DNA of 64,000 bases from a virus: positions 1 to 64,000 of IMG/VR virus record IMGVR_UViG_3300009161_000031; one strand, 5' to 3'. The notes beneath the pieces are model-generated. The model was not told where the DNA came from and ran no database searches. It saw nothing but the letters and a program-made list of their open reading frames with translations. Below are positions 48,851-55,113 of the stretch, piece after piece. Position 1 is the first letter of the stretch; each line of letters starts with the position of its first letter. The translations under genes and the position numbers were made by a program.

Positions 48851-48861
48851 CACTCTGAGTG
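48851..48861. promoter_or_regulatory. Array palindrome, variant 1
   Basis: CACTCTGAGTG, perfect palindrome around a central T, here after the hairpin instead of before it. Confidence 0.6.
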
Positions 48862-48911
48862 ATGAGGGGGGAGCGCCCCGACCCTTGCGGGCCGGGGCTT
48901 GACCCCTAGAC

Positions 48912-49220
48912 TCAGATTGAGAGTCTAAAGACCCTGGCTAGGTCTATGATTTCATCGCAAGCGGCTATTGCCTCGGTGCGAGGGACATCGTCGCCGCGTA
49001 GTGGGGCTAGGTCACCCAACACGCTTTGCATAGCGTGGCTGTAGGGGTTATCCATTCCCCAAATGCCGGTGGTCATGAGCACGTTGAAGATAACGTGAGC
49101 GTTCATGAACGTGCACCCCCACAATTCCTGTATCCGTTCCTTAATAAGTACGGAATTGGTGCTTACGGTTACCGCCGCATCGGTTGTCGCGGTTGCGACC
49201 TCTCCAGAGAAGTTCGGCAT
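48912..49220 (-). CDS. Paralogue pair Y, copy 1 (102 aa)
   Basis: MPNFSGEVATATTDAAVTV start, then KERIQELW and a helical body; shares start, KRI-ELW centre and length with the gene at 50028. Unknown family. Leader has the conserved out-of-frame ATG. Confidence 0.78.
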   Translation of the reverse strand: MPNFSGEVATATTDAAVTVSTNSVLIKERIQELWGCTFMNAHVIFNVLMTTGIWGMDNPYSHAMQSVLGDLAPLRGDDVPRTEAIAACDEIIDLARVFRLSI

Positions 49221-49274
49221 GTGGCCAAATCCATTCTCTCGGGGAGGGAGCCGGTTGCTCTCTCCAATAAGTAC

Positions 49275-49303
49275 AAACTACCAAACATCAGTATGCGAGT
49301 CTA
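49275..49303 (-). promoter_or_regulatory. Array promoter 14
   Basis: TAGACT, 17 bp, TAGTTT. Confidence 0.8.
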
Positions 49304-49365
49304 TTTGTGCGCCTAATTATTACCTCAAGATTAAAAAAAGAATCCAAAAAAAACCAGCTCCCGGC

Positions 49366-49394
49366 TTGACACGGGCGAGCGGGTGTGATTTGTT
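49366..49394 (+). promoter_or_regulatory. Opposing + strand promoter 1
   Basis: TTGACA, 17 bp, TTTGTT, pointing at hairpin P; palindrome starts 8 nt after the box. Confidence 0.6.
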
Positions 49395-49401
49395 CTGCGG
49401 C

Positions 49402-49412
49402 CACTCTAAGTG
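49402..49412. promoter_or_regulatory. Array palindrome, copy 6
   Basis: CACTCTAAGTG at the expected start site of the + strand promoter. Confidence 0.68.
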
Positions 49413-49436
49413 ACATTTTTTCCCATACCAGCCAAC

Positions 49437-49491
49437 GCGGGCGAGCTTAGCACACGGTAGATCGTGTGTGCGTATGGGGCGGCTCGCCCGC
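49437..49491. repeat. Clamp hairpin P
   Basis: GCGGGCGAGC / GCTCGCCCGC with inner CACACG/CGTGTG; third hairpin type. Confidence 0.88.
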
Positions 49492-49506
49492 CGAACCCCA
49501 AAGGGG

Positions 49507-49534
49507 AGGGGAGAGGCTGGAGCCTCTCCCCTTT
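49507..49534. terminator. Bidirectional terminator hairpin
   Basis: AGGGGAGAGGCT-GG-AGCCTCTCCCCT, perfect 12 bp; TTT follows on the + strand. Confidence 0.65.
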
Positions 49535-49545
49535 GCCCCCGGGAG

Positions 49546-49731
49546 TTACTCCTCCCAGCCGGTGATGCGGTCGGGGACTTCCCAGTCCTCAACATCGCCG
49601 TCATCCTCAAGCGGGAACCGGTCGGGGCTGACCGTGTGGAGGATGCTGTCCAACTGTCCGAGCGGATGCCCGAACATGTGTTCTATCAAGCCGCGTGCGT
49701 CAAACGCGGGGCTAGCAGAGAAGTTCGGCAT
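49546..49731 (-). CDS. Hypothetical 61-aa protein
   Basis: MPNFSASPAF start (pair Y style) but the acidic EDDGDVEDWEVPDRI end of the gene at 48431. A natural chimera of two cassettes. Unknown function. Confidence 0.76.
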   Translation of the reverse strand: MPNFSASPAFDARGLIEHMFGHPLGQLDSILHTVSPDRFPLEDDGDVEDWEVPDRITGWEE

Positions 49732-49785
49732 GTGGCCAAATCCATTCTCTCGGGGAGGGAGCCGGTCGCTCTCTCCAATAAGTAC

Positions 49786-49814
49786 AAACTACCAGCTAAT
49801 GGCTTGCGAGTCTA
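49786..49814 (-). promoter_or_regulatory. Array promoter 15
   Basis: TAGACT, 17 bp (CGCAAGCCATTAGCTGG), TAGTTT. Confidence 0.82.
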
Positions 49815-49866
49815 TTTCTGCGGGCTATTTCTTTGCATTATTTCTTTTTTTATTTGTGAGCAGAAC

Positions 49867-49895
49867 TTGACAGCGTACTAAACTTGTACTAGACT
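49867..49895 (+). promoter_or_regulatory. Opposing + strand promoter 2
   Basis: TTGACA, 17 bp, TAGACT, the best + strand match; points at hairpin Q. Confidence 0.65.
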
Positions 49896-49910
49896 ACCCC
49901 ACCACTCTGC

Positions 49911-49956
49911 GCTGGCGCACGCTACGAGGGACGAGTAGGCGGCAGCGTGCGCCAGC
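49911..49956. repeat. Clamp hairpin Q
   Basis: Copy of hairpin O. Confidence 0.9.
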
Positions 49957-49968
49957 CCGGGCCAATGT

Positions 49969-49979
49969 CACTCTGAGTG
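49969..49979. promoter_or_regulatory. Array palindrome, variant 2
   Basis: CACTCTGAGTG, after the hairpin as at 48851. Confidence 0.6.
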
Positions 49980-50027
49980 ATGAGGGGGGGGGGAGCGCCC
50001 CGACCCTTGCGGGCCGGGGCTTGACCC

Positions 50028-50336
50028 CTAGGCTGCGTCTACCCAATCCATCATTAGGTAAACGATTACCTCGGAGGCAATCATCGCCTCGGAGTGTGGA
50101 GTATTAGTCCGACGCAGGCCGATTAGTGAGGCCATTACTCTCTCGCCTGCGGTATGGGCCATTCCCTCGGTTGCCCAAATCATAGTGGACGATAGGGCTC
50201 CGAATACCGCTTGAGCGGTTCTTGAGTCAACATTCCACAATTCTTTGATGCGCTTAGTGATTGCTATTGAGCAAGGCGCTACGGTTACCGCCGTATCGGT
50301 TGCCGCGATTGCGACCTCTCCAGAGAAGGTAGGCAT
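50028..50336 (-). CDS. Paralogue pair Y, copy 2 (102 aa)
   Basis: MPTFSGEVAIAATDTAVTV start, ITKRIKELW centre, same length as the gene at 48912. Body diverged. Unknown family; own promoter. Confidence 0.78.
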   Translation of the reverse strand: MPTFSGEVAIAATDTAVTVAPCSIAITKRIKELWNVDSRTAQAVFGALSSTMIWATEGMAHTAGERVMASLIGLRRTNTPHSEAMIASEVIVYLMMDWVDAA

Positions 50337-50390
50337 TTGGCCAAATCCAGTCTCTCGGGGAGCGAGCCGGTTGCTCTCTCCAATAAGTAC

Positions 50391-50419
50391 AATTTACCAA
50401 ACATCAGTGAGTGAGTCTA
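50391..50419 (-). promoter_or_regulatory. Array promoter 16
   Basis: TAGACT, 17 bp, TAAATT. Confidence 0.75.
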
Positions 50420-50471
50420 TTTCTGCGCCTCATTGTTTCCTCAAGATAATAAAAGAAATCCAGCTCCCGGC

Positions 50472-50500
50472 TTGACACGCAGCCGCGGCTGTGATTTATT
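50472..50500 (+). promoter_or_regulatory. Opposing + strand promoter 3
   Basis: TTGACA, 17 bp containing the palindrome CAGCCGCGGCTG, TTTATT. Confidence 0.6.
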
Positions 50501-50507
50501 CTGCGAC

Positions 50508-50518
50508 CACTCTAAGTG
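50508..50518. promoter_or_regulatory. Array palindrome, copy 7
   Basis: CACTCTAAGTG, 7 nt after the + strand -10 box. Confidence 0.68.
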
Positions 50519-50542
50519 ACCAAAAATGCCAAACCAAGCCGA

Positions 50543-50596
50543 GCGGGCGAGCTTAGCACACGAAGAGCGTGTGTGCGTATGGGGCGGCTCGCCCGC
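50543..50596. repeat. Clamp hairpin R
   Basis: P-type arms with inner CACACG-AAGAG-CGTGTG. Confidence 0.87.
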
Positions 50597-50654
50597 CGAA
50601 CCCCAAAAGGGGAGGGGAGGGGCCGGAGCCCCCCCCCCTTGCTCCCCCGGAGGG

Positions 50655-50960
50655 TTACTCCTCGTCTCGGAAGACGGGGTACCAACGCTCACCCTCGGGG
50701 GTGACGATGAGAACATCGGCAGCCTCGGCAGCGGCGACGAGAATGTCCACCGTCGCTTCGAGTATTAGCAACTCGAAGGTTGTGGTGAACGAGGTGACCG
50801 CGTCAAGCGCCTTGTCCGTAGCCTTGAACGCGTCGGCCAACTCTTGCGCCTCGTAGCGGTTCACGTAGAACCCCTCTAGGCGTTTCGCGAGAACCGTCGC
50901 GTCGGCTACCGCGGGTGCGGTCTTGCTAAGAGAGAGAATCGGCTTCATGCCGTAGTCCAT
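50655..50960 (-). CDS. MDYGM-type cassette protein 1
   Basis: 101 residues from MDYGMKPILSLSK (an in-frame ATG four codons on is possible). Helical, Ala/Val-rich, ending GERWYPVFRDEE. Its first 14 residues match the gene at 51803, while the body does not. Unknown family. Confidence 0.76.
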   Translation of the reverse strand: MDYGMKPILSLSKTAPAVADATVLAKRLEGFYVNRYEAQELADAFKATDKALDAVTSFTTTFELLILEATVDILVAAAEAADVLIVTPEGERWYPVFRDEE

Positions 50961-51000
50961 TCTCTTGGGGAGTCCGCCGGTTGCTCGCTCCGATAAGTAC

Positions 51001-51029
51001 AAACTACCAAACACGCCTATGCGAGTCCA
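51001..51029 (-). promoter_or_regulatory. Array promoter 17
   Basis: TGGACT, 17 bp, TAGTTT. Confidence 0.8.
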
Positions 51030-51091
51030 TTTCTGCGCCTCATTTTTTCCTCAAGATAAAAAAAAGAATCAAAAAAAAACTAGCTCCCGGC

Positions 51092-51120
51092 TTGACACGC
51101 AGCCGCGGCTGTGATTTATT
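51092..51120 (+). promoter_or_regulatory. Opposing + strand promoter 4
   Basis: TTGACA, 17 bp with CAGCCGCGGCTG, TTTATT. Confidence 0.6.
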
Positions 51121-51127
51121 TTATGAC

Positions 51128-51138
51128 CACTCTAAGTG
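51128..51138. promoter_or_regulatory. Array palindrome, copy 8
   Basis: CACTCTAAGTG, same offset from the + strand promoter. Confidence 0.68.
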
Positions 51139-51162
51139 ACCAAAAATGCCAAACCAAGCCGA

Positions 51163-51214
51163 GCGGGCGATCCTAGCACACGGTAGATCGTGTGTGCTTG
51201 GGCGGCTCGCCCGC
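51163..51214. repeat. Clamp hairpin S
   Basis: GCGGGCGA / TCGCCCGC around GCACACG ... CGTGTGTGC. Confidence 0.86.
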
Positions 51215-51270
51215 GTGACCCCAAAGGGGGAGGGGAGAGGCCGGAGCCCCTCCCCTTGTTCCCGGCTCCC

Positions 51271-51480
51271 TTAGACTTCGTACCCGTGGCGGGTAAGAAT
51301 GTCCCGGGTCATTGAGACGATTGTCTCGTTGAGGGCAACCATCTCAGCCCCGAACGATTCGCCGTGAGAGCGAATGTTGATGTCAATCCCCGCATTGCGG
51401 ATTGACATTCTCAGCCGGGACTCAGCGTCGCGAACGAAGTCGCGAAGCACACTTGCCCCACTCTCGGTTATTCCGGCCAT
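51271..51480 (-). CDS. Hypothetical 69-aa protein
   Basis: ATG with AAGGAG. Helical with GASVLRDFVRDAESRLRMSIR and a basic C-terminal MTRDILTRHGYEV. Own promoter and a different leader from its neighbours. Unknown family. Confidence 0.75.
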   Translation of the reverse strand: MAGITESGASVLRDFVRDAESRLRMSIRNAGIDINIRSHGESFGAEMVALNETIVSMTRDILTRHGYEV

Positions 51481-51533
51481 AACTGTCTCCTTAGGTTCGT
51501 GGAGCGAACCGGTTGTTCCCTCCAACAAGTACT

Positions 51534-51562
51534 AACCTATCGCGTCCCCGTGTGCGAGTCCA
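51534..51562 (-). promoter_or_regulatory. Array promoter 18
   Basis: TGGACT, 17 bp, TAGGTT. Confidence 0.78.
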
Positions 51563-51624
51563 CTTCTGCGCCTAAATGTTTCCTCAAGATAAAAAAAAGA
51601 ATCGAAAAAAAACCAGCTCCCGGC

Positions 51625-51653
51625 TTGACACGGCGGCGCGCCTGTGATTTATT
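51625..51653 (+). promoter_or_regulatory. Opposing + strand promoter 5
   Basis: TTGACA, 17 bp with GGCGCGCC, TTTATT. Confidence 0.6.
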
Positions 51654-51660
51654 CTGCGGC

Positions 51661-51671
51661 CACTCTAAGTG
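51661..51671. promoter_or_regulatory. Array palindrome, copy 9
   Basis: CACTCTAAGTG. Confidence 0.68.
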
Positions 51672-51695
51672 ACATTTTTTCCGCCCCCAGTTCTC

Positions 51696-51747
51696 GCGGG
51701 CGATCCTAGCACACGGTAGATCGTGTGTGCTTGGGCGGCTCGCCCGC
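51696..51747. repeat. Clamp hairpin T
   Basis: Near-copy of S. Confidence 0.86.
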
Positions 51748-51802
51748 GTGACCCCAAAGGGGAGGGGAGGGGCCGGAGCCCCCCCCCCTTTTCCCGGGAA
51801 GT

Positions 51803-52060
51803 TTACTTTGTCCACTTAATGGCAAAGTCGATTGCCTTAGGCAACATCACTTGGATGTCGTACTCATCCTCGGTGTAGTAGTCTGTGATGAGGTACTGTA
51901 GCGCCTCACTTATGACCTCGGGGGAGAGTGTGGCAACAAACTCCATGGCCGCCTTGACGCACATGATAGGCATGTGAATCGGGTCAAGGCTAACGGCCTT
52001 GGCGTGTGCCGCGATTGCGGCCTTGCTAAGAGAGAGAATCGGCTCCATGCCGTAATCCAT
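51803..52060 (-). CDS. MDYGM-type cassette protein 2
   Basis: 85 residues, MDYGMEPILSLSKAA start as in the gene at 50655, then an unrelated helical body (FVATLSPEVISEALQYLITDYYTEDE). Indicates exchange of 5' ends among cassettes. Confidence 0.77.
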   Translation of the reverse strand: MDYGMEPILSLSKAAIAAHAKAVSLDPIHMPIMCVKAAMEFVATLSPEVISEALQYLITDYYTEDEYDIQVMLPKAIDFAIKWTK

Positions 52061-52100
52061 TCTCTAGGGGAGTCCGCCGGTTGCGTGCTCCGATAAGTAC

Positions 52101-52129
52101 AAACTACCAAACACGCGTAGGTGAGTCCA
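52101..52129 (-). promoter_or_regulatory. Array promoter 19
   Basis: TGGACT, 17 bp, TAGTTT. Confidence 0.8.
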
Positions 52130-52185
52130 CTTCTGCGCCTCATTATTACCTCAAGATAATAAAAAAAATAAATCCGGCTCCCGAC

Positions 52186-52214
52186 TTGACACGGGGCCGC
52201 GGCTGTGATTTATT
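52186..52214 (+). promoter_or_regulatory. Opposing + strand promoter 6
   Basis: TTGACA, 17 bp, TTTATT. Confidence 0.6.
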
Positions 52215-52221
52215 TCACGGC

Positions 52222-52232
52222 CACTCTAAGTG
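52222..52232. promoter_or_regulatory. Array palindrome, copy 10
   Basis: CACTCTAAGTG, flanked as GGC ... GTC. Confidence 0.68.
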
Positions 52233-52256
52233 GTCAAAAAAGCGTATCCATATTTA

Positions 52257-52306
52257 GCGGGCGATCCTAGCACACGAAGAGCGTGTGTGCTGTCCGGGCC
52301 GCCCAC
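52257..52306. repeat. Clamp hairpin U, degenerate
   Basis: Inner AGCACACG/CGTGTGTGCT is kept; the outer clamp is broken (GGGCCGCCC). End member of the series. Confidence 0.7.
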
Positions 52307-52331
52307 GTAACTGTTGTTCTGGGGGGCCGCT

Positions 52332-52441
52332 GGGCGCGGCGAGCCGCGATGTGGGGCGCGGCGAGCCGCGATGTGGGGCGCGGCGAGCCGCGATGTGGGG
52401 CGCGGCGAGCCGCGATGTGGGGCGCGGCGAGACGCGATGTG
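52332..52441. repeat. Five 22-bp tandem repeats
   Basis: Unit GGGCGCGGCGAGCCGCGATGTG, each containing the small palindrome GCGGC-GA-GCCGC; the fifth unit has one change. No coding frame is credible here. Confidence 0.9.
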
Positions 52442-52538
52442 GGGTACGTCAAGCTGACTCCAGGCCAGAACCAGGGCTCGGGCCTGGGCGCGCAGAGGGG
52501 GGAGAGGCCGGAGCCCCTCCCCCGCCTCGCCTGCGGGG

Positions 52539-52652
52539 TTATGCGATGCAGTAGATTAGGAAGCAGAGCAGCTCTGCCCTGCGCTCTTCGCTCAAGAGCG
52601 GGGTCGTGTGGTACGTGTAGTCGAGCAACATAATCAGTTCGCCGTGTGTCAT
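52539..52652 (-). CDS. Hypothetical 37-aa protein
   Basis: ATG with AAAAGGAAA upstream. MTHGELIMLLDYTYHTTPLL then an acidic-basic helix and hydrophobic end (LLCFLIYCIA). Short, but promoter 20 and the ribosome site point only at it. Confidence 0.65.
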   Translation of the reverse strand: MTHGELIMLLDYTYHTTPLLSEERRAELLCFLIYCIA

Positions 52653-52693
52653 AGTTTTCCTTTTTTCGGGGAGCCGGTTGCTCCGATAAAGAT

Positions 52694-52722
52694 AACTTAT
52701 CACCGGCCCTAGTGTGAGTCAA
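52694..52722 (-). promoter_or_regulatory. Array promoter 20
   Basis: TTGACT, 17 bp, TAAGTT, with AT-rich tract upstream. Confidence 0.8.
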
Positions 52723-52848
52723 GTTGGAGCGGGTATTTCTTTTATTTTATTTATCGGGCCGCGCTGTTGGCCGCGCTGTCGGGGTAGGTCGCGTGGTGTG
52801 TGCTGTTGTGTGAGTAGGGCAGGGCGGGTACGCCCTGCTGGCTCTGCC

Positions 52849-52940
52849 CTGGCCTGACCCAGGGTCGCGAGCTGGCCTGACCCAGGGCCGCGAGCTGGCC
52901 TGACCCAGGGCCGCGAGCTGGCCTGACCCAGGGCCGCGAG
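52849..52940. repeat. Four 23-bp tandem repeats
   Basis: Unit CTGGCCTGACCCAGGGCCGCGAG, nearly identical in all four. The apparent long frames across it are repeat artefacts. Confidence 0.9.
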
Positions 52941-53011
52941 CTGGCCGCGTCCTGGCCTACACGCGACAACGCCGCGACCCACGCTATCGGGTCGCGGTGT
53001 TCGCCTATGGC

Positions 53012-53078
53012 GGTACGATAACCCGCACCCCTTGAGACTCTCGCACTAGGCGAGAGTCTCGCGGGCTACGTGCTAGGC
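53012..53078. repeat. 67-bp duplicated terminator, copy 1
   Basis: Contains GAGACTCTCGC-ACTAG-GCGAGAGTCTC, an 11-bp stem. A near-identical copy at 53322-53388 ends the neighbouring gene. Confidence 0.8.
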
Positions 53079-53294
53079 GCTTAGGGCTATTAGTTCGGTT
53101 GCGACGTTACCGGCGTTGGCGATTGTGTGGACTAGTGCGGCCTCAAGCGCGGTAGTCTGTCCATCGGTCGCAAGCATTAGCAACATCTCGCGGATAGTCC
53201 GGTCGGCGTTGGAATGGCCAAGAATCGCCTCGGTCACTCGGCGCGTTATTTCGTCAAGCCGTATTTCTACTGCGCGGTGCTGGTGGTGATTCAT
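53073..53294 (-). CDS. Hypothetical 73-aa protein
   Basis: AAAGGGGA before the ATG. His-rich start (MNHHQHRAVEIR) and helical body. Similar in style to the 75-aa gene at 45199. No array promoter upstream; the duplicated terminator separates it from the next gene. Confidence 0.73.
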   Translation of the reverse strand: MNHHQHRAVEIRLDEITRRVTEAILGHSNADRTIREMLLMLATDGQTTALEAALVHTIANAGNVATELIALSA

Positions 53295-53321
53295 TATGTC
53301 CCCTTTGGTTGGTTGGTTGGT

Positions 53322-53388
53322 GGTACGGTAACCCGCACCCCTTGAGACTCTCGCACTAGGCGAGAGTCTCGCGGGCTACGTGCTAAAC
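53322..53388. repeat. 67-bp duplicated terminator, copy 2
   Basis: Same stem GAGACTCTCGC/GCGAGAGTCTC and flanks as copy 1. Confidence 0.8.
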
Positions 53389-53664
53389 GCTTACGTGGTG
53401 GAACGCTATCACCGCGTTCGCGTTCTCGGCACCGATTACGTTCCCACCGATTACGTGACCGGCGAGACGCGCAAGCCATACGCGGCGCTCTTTAGTTGGC
53501 ATCGCGGCTATTGCTATCGCGGCACCACGTAGGCGAGGCTCTGACTCAAACAGTAGGGCCGCGTTTGCCTTGAGGCGGAGACTCAAGGCATCTTGCTCCC
53601 CTACTACTTGCGCGCGGTCCGCGTTGCCACCGGTGTCCGGTAGGTCTAGCGTGGAATCGAACAT
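53383..53664 (-). CDS. Hypothetical 93-aa protein
   Basis: AAAGGGGA before the ATG. Ala- and Arg-rich helices (LRLKANAALLFESEPRLRGAAIAIAAMP). The leader carries a 9-bp hairpin CCGAGCGGG/CCCGCTCGG. The rightmost gene of the array. Confidence 0.73.
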   Translation of the reverse strand: MFDSTLDLPDTGGNADRAQVVGEQDALSLRLKANAALLFESEPRLRGAAIAIAAMPTKERRVWLARLAGHVIGGNVIGAENANAVIAFHHVSV

Positions 53665-54100
53665 TTGTTCCCCTTTGGTTAGATTCCGAGCGGGTGTCTC
53701 CCGCTCGGCCTTGCCCCTAAAGCGTACCGCGTCGCGGGTGCCGCGCATAGCATCGGGGCCGCGATTAGGCGAAGAATCGGGAGCTTGACCGCGCAGCGTG
53801 GCCAGCTATGGGCCGATTCTCACGCCGCGTGGTCGTTGGAGGTCGTTCTGGCAGATGGTGCGCCAGCACGACAGACTTCTCCTAATATTTATTCAATTTT
53901 TCAAAAATATGTATTCAAGTTTTTGAATTCTTGCATTCAAGTTTTTGAATTTTTGGGTTGTTGTATATTTATGATGAAAGGGGGGCTTTTGGGGTTGTTT
54001 GGTTATATTTATTGGTATGTAGGCACTCTCTGTAAGGTTCGCATGTTTCGTCGCTCTACGGGGCACACAGGGGGCTCTCCGGGGATTGTACACGCCTATA
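53665..54100. other. Array edge, no confident gene
   Basis: Leader hairpin at 53686-53707, then composition falls sharply from GC-rich to AT-rich near 53880. Two copies of ATTCAAGTTTTTGAATT (53913, 53935) follow. A weak + strand frame from 53970 with hydrophobic residues overlaps the methyltransferase end and lacks a ribosome site. Confidence 0.5.
53913..53951. repeat. Two direct copies of ATTCAAGTTTTTGAATT
   Basis: Each copy is itself an inverted repeat (ATTCAA/TTGAAT), 22 bp apart. Iteron- or operator-like. Confidence 0.6.
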
Positions 54101-55093
54101 TCATGGGCCTGTTTGCATACCTATTGTTGCTTTGTTGTGTTTGATGATTTGGCTTGCTACCCATTGGGCGACGGGTGCTGCGATGCCGTTTCCGATCATG
54201 CGGAGTCTGGGTGTATCTTTGACGGCTCTGCCGTCTGCGAGCGTGGCGCAATGGCCTTCGGGCCAGCCCATGAGTCGTTCGCATTCCAATGGGCTAAGCC
54301 GCCGGAGTTGATGGGTCCCGCCCGTTTCGGGTCTGAGGTTATCGACCGCAATGAGGGTCGATTCGCGTTCATGGGTGCTCGCGACCAATGATGGGGCTAT
54401 TGTTCCTTCGCCGTATTTTCCATATCCTGTTGATACAAAGATGCTTGGCGCTGGAGGATCTCCAAGAGTTGTTCCGGGATCGGGGCGTTGCGGCTTTGAA
54501 TTCGTTTCATGATGCCTGCGCAAGCTTTTGGGCTGAGGGTATATCGTGGGTGCGGACTCTCCTCCAGCATGGAAATCAGCGATGAGAAAGACTCTTCGCC
54601 TGCGTTGGGATAAGCCGAAGTTTTGAGCATCCAGGATTCGCCATTCGATTGCCATTGCCCCCAGCCCAACCATACTTTCGAGTACACGGAGAAATGACTG
54701 TCCATGTTCGGCACTAAGGAGTCCAACAACATTTTCTGCAACGGCGTATCGGGGATAAATTCCATCTGTGGCCTCTCTCATTTCTCGGATAATGCGGGCC
54801 GCTTCAAAGAAGAGAACTGACCGCTGACCTTTAAAGCCCTGCCGGGTGTCACCATAGACACCAGCGTTGCTTACATCCTGACAGGGGAACCCAAATGTGA
54901 TGATATCAACAGGCTCTATGTCATATCCGTTGATATCAACTATATCACCATATCTAGTGACGTTAGGCCAATGCCGTTCTAGGATGCTAGTGCAGCGCTC
55001 GTCTTTTTCGACTTGCCACTTGCATTCTAGTCCCGCAGCATCAAAGCCTAAATCTAATCCACCTACTCCAGCAAAAAGTGACCCATAGGTCAT
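54101..55093 (-). CDS. DNA (cytosine-5)-methyltransferase
   Basis: 330 residues from the ATG at 55093 (TTG at 55108 possible). All main motifs are visible: SLFAGVGGLDLGF (I), GFPCQDVSNAG with the catalytic Cys (IV), AENVVGL (VI), QRRRRVFLIA (VIII), RRLSPLECERLMGWPEGH (IX) and MIGNGIAAPVAQW (X). No restriction enzyme adjoins it, so self-protection of phage DNA is likely. Confidence 0.95.
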   Translation of the reverse strand: MTYGSLFAGVGGLDLGFDAAGLECKWQVEKDERCTSILERHWPNVTRYGDIVDINGYDIEPVDIITFGFPCQDVSNAGVYGDTRQGFKGQRSVLFFEAARIIREMREATDGIYPRYAVAENVVGLLSAEHGQSFLRVLESMVGLGAMAIEWRILDAQNFGLSQRRRRVFLIADFHAGGESAPTIYPQPKSLRRHHETNSKPQRPDPGTTLGDPPAPSIFVSTGYGKYGEGTIAPSLVASTHERESTLIAVDNLRPETGGTHQLRRLSPLECERLMGWPEGHCATLADGRAVKDTPRLRMIGNGIAAPVAQWVASQIIKHNKATIGMQTGP

Positions 55094-55113
55094 TGTTTTA
55101 GATATCAAGTGTT

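Noticed and set aside
48271-50856. Several + strand frames opposite the array genes
   Set aside because: Mirror images of GC-rich coding and hairpin DNA; no start signals.
40675-52306. CRISPR array
   Set aside because: Repeats are hairpins 500-700 bp apart with genes between them, not short repeats with equal spacers; the Cas4-like gene stands with replication genes and no other cas gene exists.
41800-52306. Insertion sequences or transposons
   Set aside because: No transposase and no target duplications; hairpins recur with promoter and gene as units.
52267-52722. Frames across the 22-bp repeats on both strands
   Set aside because: Repeat-driven open frames; the 37-aa gene with a clear ribosome site fits the signals better.
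52719-52982. Long frames rich in Arg, Pro and Gly across the 23-bp repeats
   Set aside because: They translate the tandem repeat in several frames, have no ribosome site and resemble no protein.
53785-54144. 119-aa + strand frame between array and methyltransferase
   Set aside because: Mixed composition across the GC border, overlap with the methyltransferase end, no ribosome site.
54397-54765. Second frame inside the methyltransferase gene
   Set aside because: Fully contained in a gene with all conserved motifs.
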